Shown one piece after another: positions 15,451 to 24,400 of a DNA stretch of 64,000 nucleotides. The position numbers and the translations under genes are program-made. The notes beneath the pieces are model-generated. The model searched no databases and was not told where the DNA came from. It was given only the letters and a program-made list of their open reading frames with translations. The stretch spans positions 14,575,504-14,639,503 of the forward strand of contig CM037778.1 of NCBI GenBank assembly GCA_021229015.1, read 5' to 3'. This DNA comes from Solen grandis. Its lineage: Eukaryota; Mollusca; Bivalvia; Adapedonta; Solenidae. Positions within the stretch are counted from its first letter, which is position 1, and every line of letters starts with the position of its first letter.

Positions 15451-18400
15451 GGGCGAGGCTAGTGACATGATAACACAATGCTGGTCCTGATACCTAAAGG
15501 GTTTTATACAGCTGACATTGTATTAAGAGACCACATGAAATGGTCTTTCAATAGATTTTTATGGAAATAGTAATACAAATATAACTAAATATCAACATGA
15601 TCATGTTTTGTTTATTCTTACAATGAATTAGCTGAAATGTTGGAATAATGCCTTGATCCAACGGCTTAATTTTTGTTTTGATGTTCAATGGAAAAAAGAC
15701 AACAATGGAGATCTAATTCATGGATGCAATTGGGCATTTTCAAGAAACAATATGAGCCATGTCATGGAAAAACTGGTCTTAATGACAAAATTTTTGAATT
15801 TTTGTTTTTTTTGCATTTTCAATCAGATAATTTATTTACCTTCAAAAATCTTGAAATATTTTTGCAAAATTCGAATATGTTTTGAATATACAGCTTTTTA
15901 AGTAACAATGGTGTCTACGGTCAGCTAACGTCTGAAACGCTATAATGACGTCGCTGTACACATTTTTTTTTACATCATGCGGGTCGTGCATTAAACCAAT
16001 GATATTATCAATATCCTTAACTGTGCATAACTGTGCAAAACTAAACACTGATTTAGAAAAAAAAACAACGATGGAAAAATAAGTTTTTGTGGTTGCTTAG
16101 CTACCAAAATATTCTTTTCTTTCAGATAATCATCATATATTGCATTAAAATCAGATACTATTGTCACACCGTCAAACGGGTTCTGCTTCGGGCTGTAGAA
16201 GGTTAAGCGCCAATGGAGAATTGAAGAAAATACAAATAATCTATGAAGACTTAGACGTGGCTCTCGCCATGTATTCTTTCAAACAAAGTGCATGGTTAAG
16301 AATAGTCACAATGAGGAAACAAAATAAATGAATTATCAAAAGAATTACAACAAAACCAAATCATTTACCTGTAAAGGGTTAAGCGCCAATGGAAAGTTGA
16401 AGAAAATACAAATAATCTATGAAGACATAGACGTGGCTCTCGCCGTGTATTCTTTCAAACAAAGTGCGCTGGTGCACAGTTTGCACGTGCTTAAATCCCT
16501 ATCGGTTTAATAACAAGTGAAATGACTGGTTTAGTGCAAACGGCATTTTTACTGTACAAATAAAGGCATAATTAAATATTCTATACAATGTACAATCCTG
16601 TAGAACTTCATATCTGTAAAACATTCTGATGGCAACAAATGTATTCTTGTAAACAGATAAAATATTCGGGAAAAAAAACGGGGAAAAAAAAAAGCACTCA
16701 CATCTAAATGCGTACATTACATGACCATCGTATACAAAAAAAACCCTGATATATTAAGAGTTTCTTGTATATTTCACTAGTCATAATGTATCGGTTGCCT
16801 TAACCATGGACTGGTGGCGGGCACAACAATTCTTTGAGTGCAGGACGGACATATAGACCGACAGTTTTATGTAGGTACTGCTGTCTTGCTAGGGTCTGTG
16901 TAGGTACAACTGGAGGCCCGTGATCAGGGTTCTTGAGTAGGCAGATCTTCATTTCACATGTATTGTGGCTCTCCTTAACAGTGACAACACCCGGTTCGTT
17001 TGAAGAAAATCGGAAGTACTGGTACTTGCTGAAATATATGGTGCCACTGAATTTATTATCTATTGTATATTTACTATTAGTGAAGCTAAATTGATTCAAG
17101 GTAATTCTACTTAACAAATAATACAAAGACAAGTGTTAATTGATTCAAGGTAATTTAATTTTCCACATAACCAATTAATACAAAGACAAATGTTAAACCG
17201 TAATCCAAAAAGGGGCTTAAAATGCTGGGCGATGAAGCTTTTCCATCCCTGCAACTGCCAGGAAGGATAATGCACTAAGAGGTTGGTGGAAGATGAGCGA
17301 TTGACGAGCGACTGTAGTTGGGCCATACTCTCACAGTCCGAGCGTCGATATAAATTTTTCAAGTTCGCAAACCCACCGTCAATCAAGCATCGAGTGTGTC
17401 CTAAAACATACAAACGGATGTCTGTCCTAAAACATACAAATGGATGTCATTTGAAATTATTAGTAAATGAAATTTCTTTACAACTGAAACTGGAACAGTA
17501 ATTCGCCGTTTAATTACACTCGATGGAATTGTAAACATGCAAGATATTGTGTTCAATGTATATCAGCCATTTATATGTTTATCAATCTGTACATACAACA
17601 GTCATTTATATGTTTAGCTATCTGTACATACAACAGCCATTTATATGTTTAGCTATCTGTACTTTCAACAGTCAGTTTCAGAAGTAGTACCTGGAATTTG
17701 CATCAGATATTCGATAGTTGTATGTTGTCCTGTCATCACTCACCACGCGAAATACCCAAGAATGTATCGATTCTTATTCTGACCTGTAAAATAATTACAC
17801 TTGTGAACGTTAATGTTGCTATATATGAATCTTATAAAAGAAAGAAATGAAAAACAGAAATGAAGCTATTGGGCTATTGGCTATACTTCGGTTACACTTA
17901 GACAAGTACAAATTACTATTCTGATGATGATTTCATGAAGGATGCAAATTACAAAAAGATACATTTATTATTGCATTAATTTGTCCGTCTAACTTTTAAA
18001 TGTGTCCTTTTACAATAAAACTACTCTCCATAAAAACAGTTCCCATTTTATATACCTTTATATCATGATGTAAACTATTTAAGGTTTTAAAAATCAACAA
18101 TTAGTGTATCTGAACAGTTATCAGCATGAATGGAACATAATGGTTTGCCGTGTCTTCGCTGATCTAGCGCCCAGTCCACCATAGAAATCACAGAGTTCGG
18201 GCTGTGCGTATCCCGTTCATCACCACCCATATTCTCACCCTTATCCACAAGGAAGTTGAGTTGTGCTGGCTCACCATCGACCCGAAACCCAAAAATCTGT
18301 ACCTTTTTGAGGGTCAAAAAGTACAGTGGACCCATCTGGCGTGCGAAGTGAGGCAAACTCACTCACTGACTAAAGTCAAACGTGTAGTGAGTGTACCTTC

Positions 18401-21400
18401 TGTCTTCATCAAAGTCTCAGATCTCTACACTCCTCCTGATGCAGTCGTTGTAAACATCTTCTTCCTGACAGAAATGACAAATCTTGTATTACGTTTTAAT
18501 TTATTATTTAAAATTGAACCTATATTATGTGTATAACATATGTTTTGATACCATTATTAGTTTAACGGAAATTCTATTATAACACTTAATGTGTATTTTA
18601 TACATGTGTATATGCAAGCTAATCAAAGTATCAATCAATAAGCAATCAGTAATACCTGCTGTGCATGCAGAACATGATCCCTTATTTCAGTAGAGGCCGC
18701 CAATCCTCTTCCACAGCATCCGTCACCCTCTTACGCAGCTTCTTGCACTCCGCACACATATCATCTCTGGGGCTGGCTATCTTGATATGGGGAAGGCATG
18801 CCAGCCATATTGTTTTAAAAGTACTCAGTTTAACGACACGTACGGATGGTTGTACTTTCGAGCACTTGGCGATGTAGTCGGCATGTAGCCCACATTTGGT
18901 TGTTTCTGCACTCAGATATACGGGTAGAATATAACCACGTGGAGTGGCAGGCTGGGGTATACCGTGTATGTCAGCAAAGTTGCTTTTTAACGATCCACCC
19001 GCTGTACATCCTCGTAGGTTAATGAGTGGGGTTTCATTTTACTTGCATTTTCGTGACTCCATGGAACTGCTTCATTCTCAATCAAGTGTTTCATAATATT
19101 TTTAAGTGCACACTTCCCAATGTCAAAACACAATAAAAACATTCTTTTGCACACACTTCGGCTTTTGAATCTGAAGTTGTGCCTCACCCTCATCCTCTTT
19201 TTTCCTCTCCGTGTTGTCCTGGTCACTCCCAGAAAGCGTCCCCATGATGAACACCTCTTTCTCCTGTTTAGTCATGTCCCGCACATTCAGAATATGGTCG
19301 TAAATCTGCTGTATGATGAAGCAATCATGACAATTATGCTTGCAGCAGCAACCGTCTTTCTTAAGTATTGTTAACTTTCTTATATCATCATCATTGCTTT
19401 CAACCTCAACCGCCGACTCACTATCCGACATGTCATCATCATTCCCTTGAGGTATGACGAAGTCTCTAGCCCGACCATCTACTATGCCGTCTACGTTAAC
19501 CGGCAAATCATCAATACAGTCGGCTTCTTCTTCCTGTATATCAGAAGCCTGCAACCCCCAAGACGTGTTCCCTGGTGTTCTCCCAAAATAATTCGAAAGC
19601 AGGCTTTCCAATTCCTGAAATATAAGATATGACGGATCAATTCAAATGATAATTGACAGATTCATTAAATACAATTCATTGTTTATGAATGCGTGTTTTT
19701 AATCCCCGCTGCGAAGCGGGAGGGGGGTTATAGGAATGGCCTTCGTCTGTCTGTCTGTCTGTCCGTCCGTAACGTTTTCGTGTCCGCTCCATATTTCCTA
19801 TACCGCTTGAAGGATTTTCATGAAACTTGCCTCAAATGTAAACCTAGTTGAGACGATGTGCAGAACACAGGTGGCAGCCATGTAGGCTCAAGTTCAAGGT
19901 CACACTAGAAGGTTATGTGTTTGAACCTTCAATTTCGTGTCTGCTCCAGATTCACTAATACCATTCATTTTTATGAATCATGTTATTTAATCATGACGAT
20001 TGCGAAAGCAGCATGTGGGTTAAGGAAGGTCCATTGGTCATGTGTTCTGACCCTTTCCCTTCCTAACGTTTTCGTGTCCGCTCCATATTCCTATACCGCT
20101 TGAAGGATTTTAATAAAACTTGCCTCAAATGTAAACCTAGTTGAGACGATGTGCAGAACACAGGTGGCAGCCATGTAGGCTCAAGTTCAAGGTCACACTA
20201 GAAGGTTATGTGTTTGAACCTTCAATTTCGTGTCTGCTCCATATCTCCTATACCCCTTTTAGTTTTTTCATGAATCTTGCCTCATATATATATCTAATTG
20301 AGACGATGTGCAGAACATAAATTGCAGTCATGTTGGCTCAAGGTCAAGGTCACACTTGAGGGTCATGTGTTTGAACCTTCTCTTTCCTTACAATTTCATG
20401 TCCGCTCCATATCTCCTATACCCACTTGAAGGATTTTAATAAAACTTGCCTCAAATGTAAACCTAGTTGAGACGATGTGCAGAACACAGGTGGCAGCCAT
20501 GTAGGCTCAAGGTCAAGGTCACACTAGAAGGTTATGTGTTTGAACCTTCAATTTCGTGTCCGCTCCATATCTCCTATACCCCTTTTAGTTTTTTCATGAA
20601 TCATGCCTCAAATATATATCTAATTGAGACAATGTGCAGAACATAGGTTGCAGTCATGTTGGCTCAAGGTCAAGGTCACACTTGAGGGTCATATGTTTGA
20701 ACCTTTTATTTCCTTACAATTTCATGTCCGCTCCATATCTCCTATGCCCCTTGAAGGATTTTAATGAAACTTGCCTCAAATATAAATATAATTGAGATGA
20801 TGTGCAGAACACAGGTTGCAGCCATGTCGGCTCAAGGTCAAGGTCACAATTGATGGTACAGTGTTCATTCCTGGATATTTTTGTTTCCATGCTATATTTT
20901 CTGAACAACGGAAAGTTTTTCTTAAGTCAACTACATCAAAATGTTGGCAGAAGCAGGGCAATTTCCATTAGAGGAAAAACATGTCTTCTCTGTCAGCGGC
21001 GGGGGATATAGCTGTCCTTTGAACTGTCTTGTGAAATCAAAGTTCAAACAAAACAAATACAAAATAATAAATAGATAAGTACAAAAAGACATGCAAAAAA
21101 AAATAAAAATAAGAGAATGATGTGACTGGGATTCGAACTCGTCGAAGAGAAAAAAATTAAAGTGAGCATGACACTGGCGCGCTACTGACTGCGCTATCAT
21201 GGCATTGACTTTCATATAGGCTTTAAAATTTATATTTTCATTGGTTTTACTATCCACGTGATAAAAAAATAATCTGAAAGTTTAGTTATTTATTTTTTCC
21301 AATAAAATATAAGAATTAACAAATTATACGCGTGACTTTTAGTTTTTTGTAATAACTGCAAAATCATTAATCAGTGGAATACAAGTGGGTTTAAGATGTA

Positions 21401-24400
21401 ATCATAAATTTTGAATACTTGAGTGGGTGAGGAAATGTAGGTGAGATATTTTTTTTCATAGATCACATAAATTGTTTAAATTTTAATGCAAATAAGACTA
21501 TGGTAATTGCTGGATGAAATCATTTATTAAAATGAACCTGGGAATATTTATTTGAATCTATTTGGCTCTGCAGTCACAGAAAAAAATCAGCAACTTGAAC
21601 AACTTCACTGAAAAAAAAAAACAAACAGCATGTCTATTTCGCTTAAATGCGGTATTAAATTAATATCTTAATGTATTCTAGAATAAGACAAAATAATCAC
21701 TTACCTCAATTTCGCCTTCCATTTTACACTAATCTAATCCAAGCTTAAATAGCTTAAATTTTTCAATAATTTATTTTGCTATTGTAAAAGTCATGTGTAC
21801 AGATGTGATGATTTTTCATGATGTCATTTCAAAGCGGGTTATTCAGTAACGTTACAATTGTCATAGAGACTGGTTTTCCCATGATGCAGCTCATATTATT
21901 CAGCGATGAGATTTCATCGTGTCTCTGTCTAACAAAAATCCTGAAACCCCCCATAAATTTATTTCCAGTGTGCCCCCTGGTTGCGTAAGCTATCATAAGA
22001 TGCAACACACTTGCATATAGGTATAAATAATAAATGATAAGATTTGCATCCTGAAGTTTTAATTCACCTTATTCCCAAATGTTGTTTTACCAAAATCCGA
22101 AGCATAAGGTTTTTGAAGGGATGGTTTTACCTTTGTTATGCTATATAACTGTTGCAATAGGAACCAATTACTTTATCGACCAGTCGAAACTCAGAATTTG
22201 AGTTGCACTTGATGCAGTCATGCGTGATCAGAGCAAACTGGTTACAGGTGAGCACTTATAACCGAGATAATTGATTGTTTGTTAGGATGTGTTAAAGACA
22301 GTTTATATAAGTCCATTGTTCCAGTGTACTCGATAAGTAGCAATGTGCGAAAATGTCTAAAAAAAAATTTGACCTCAGTCACTAAACAAAAAATGATAAT
22401 GCACATAATCTAAGCTGCTGGGACTTGGTTTTATGTGGTCACTGGTCACATAATAAAAAATTGTTTAATGGGATGTATTTATATAGTAAAAACGAACAAG
22501 AGGGATTTTAACAGTCATTTAATAAAAACAGACCAGGGTATAATACCACATTCAGTATAGGTCCTCAGATATCAACACAATTGTTCTATATTCAAAGGAA
22601 ATAATCCAACAACAGACATAAACCCAGCAAAATATGTATTCCAGATTTATTGAACTAACAAAACGTTTGCCACAATTTCAAACAAACTAACTTTAATACC
22701 TATAGAGCTGTATTTCTATTCACATTTTGATGCGGCAATTTCTATTCTGGTTTGATAATTTATTTCCTACCAATATTAGCAAAGAATAACTGCATTTAGA
22801 TTTTGGTATACCTGTATTTTTATAATAGAGTTTTTATACGCCAACGAAGGCGGACGTATATTGGCATCATCTTCTCCATCTGTCCGTATGTGACATAAAA
22901 AGTTTGCCACAATTTCAAACAAACTAACTTTAATACCTATAGAGCTGTATTTCTATTCACATTTTGATGCGGCAATTTCTATTCTGGTTTGATAATTTAT
23001 TTCCTACCAATATTAGCAAAGAATAAAGTTCTGCATTTAGATTTTGGTATACCTGTATTTTTATAATAGAGTTTTTATACGCCAACGAAGGCGGACGTAT
23101 ATTGGCATCATCTTCTCCATCTGTCCGTATGTCCAAGGATCCTAAAAACCGATTTTTTACCGGTTTTGACCGATTTTGATCTCAATCGACCGGTTCAGAT
23201 TTCAAAAGTACAAAAATCGTCGAAAAAAAATCCATAATCCTCTCTAAAACTTTCAAATCGGTCCAAACGGTTAGCGGTTATTTGGACGGTGCCGTGTAAT
23301 TATCTATGCCGTAATAATGGACCATTGCTTGTTGGCCAAAGGTTCATAATAGTCTCTCTTACACACCAATTGACCTACTTCTTGAATTTCCGGTGTGCCC
23401 TCGGGGCAGGTGTCAGTGGGGGTCAGGCAGGGACACCCGTCTAGGTCATTATTGGGCAGTTAAGATGAATGGATTGACGGTTTGTACTTAGCGGTTATTT
23501 GGACGGTGCCGTGTAATTATCTATGCCGTAATAATGGACCATTGCTTGTTTGCAAACTGTAACCGGTCGACTTTTAAATGCGGTAATTAATGACAATATC
23601 AAAGGCTAATCAAAATCTTTGATCTCCTTAGTAATTTGTAATTTGTAAGAACAAAATAAAAGAATTAAAAAAAAACTGTTAACTGTTTGGTGTTATTACT
23701 CAACTTTATATTTGGTATATAAGGGGATGGTATCAGTGACAAGGCTGCATTTCGTTGAAATGGCTCAGCGCAATTTACTTGCGATGTTTAAAAAATCAAA
23801 TGACCGGCTTGGCAACCCGGCTCATGATGATAAAGAAAACGGGAGTGGTGACCCAGTAAAAAGTACATTTCAAAGTCGGACTGGCAACCCGATATGCACA
23901 CAAATCCGGCCTGGCAAACCGCATTTAAATAAAAAAAATAATCACAAATAAATAAAAATTATTGACAAAAAAAATATATAAACACAAAGGCACATAATAA
24001 ACAACACCAAAACGACTGCTTCCAACAATTTATTGATTTGTTAGAGTCATATACAGACCGTCATATACATGCACTTCCGGTAAACAAACTTTAGATTTCG
24101 TAGAGGTAAATATTGCAGAAAAATACCTTATTATGCCAACAGGATGCTGAAATATAATAAAAGATCTATTTTCACACTGCAAATGATTCAGGGTATGTTG
24201 ATTGAAAATATCAATGTTATTTTTTTTCGTTTTTTTTCGGTTATGTTTTTTTTCGGGGGGGGGGGGTACGGAACGGAATTGTTGTAAAGGGGGGGGGGGG
24301 GTTTGCCGTCGACCGGTTGAGATTCCAAAATTTTAGGATCCCTGCGTATGTCCATATCTAGTAAACGCAACTCCTCCTTTGTTTCTGAATGAATCTTTTC

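Larger units (their letters stand above)
16800..21722 (-). pseudogene. Decayed multi-exon transposase-like gene (HADNC/GQNKN family)
   Basis: Minus-strand exons: A 21722-21705 (Met-Glu-Gly-Glu-Ile-Glu, then GTAAGT), B 19614-about 18690, C 18464-about 18114, D 17783-17691, E 17400-17199, F 17028-16800. The protein reads: acidic start, a Cys-rich segment (CCCKHNCHDC), an HTH-like region (DIGKCALKNIMKHL), PQPATPRG, TIWLACLPHIKIASPRDD, HYTFDF, LPHFARQMGPLYF, PNSVISMVDWA, HADNC, GQNKNRYILGYFAW, GHTRCLIDGGFANLK, YRRSDC and YQYFRFSSNEPGVV. From memory this is an uncharacterised family common in molluscs, cnidarians and fish (DUF7869-like; the name is uncertain) and probably a DDE-type transposase. 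Breaks: a frameshift near 19200, another near 18995, internal stops in exons C and D, and a lost donor after HADNC. It lies opposite to the host sulfotransferase, in its fifth intron. Terminal repeats were not found. Confidence 0.75.

Noticed and set aside
19120..19374. Plus-strand frame opposite the decayed minus-strand gene
   Set aside because: Antisense shadow of exon B.
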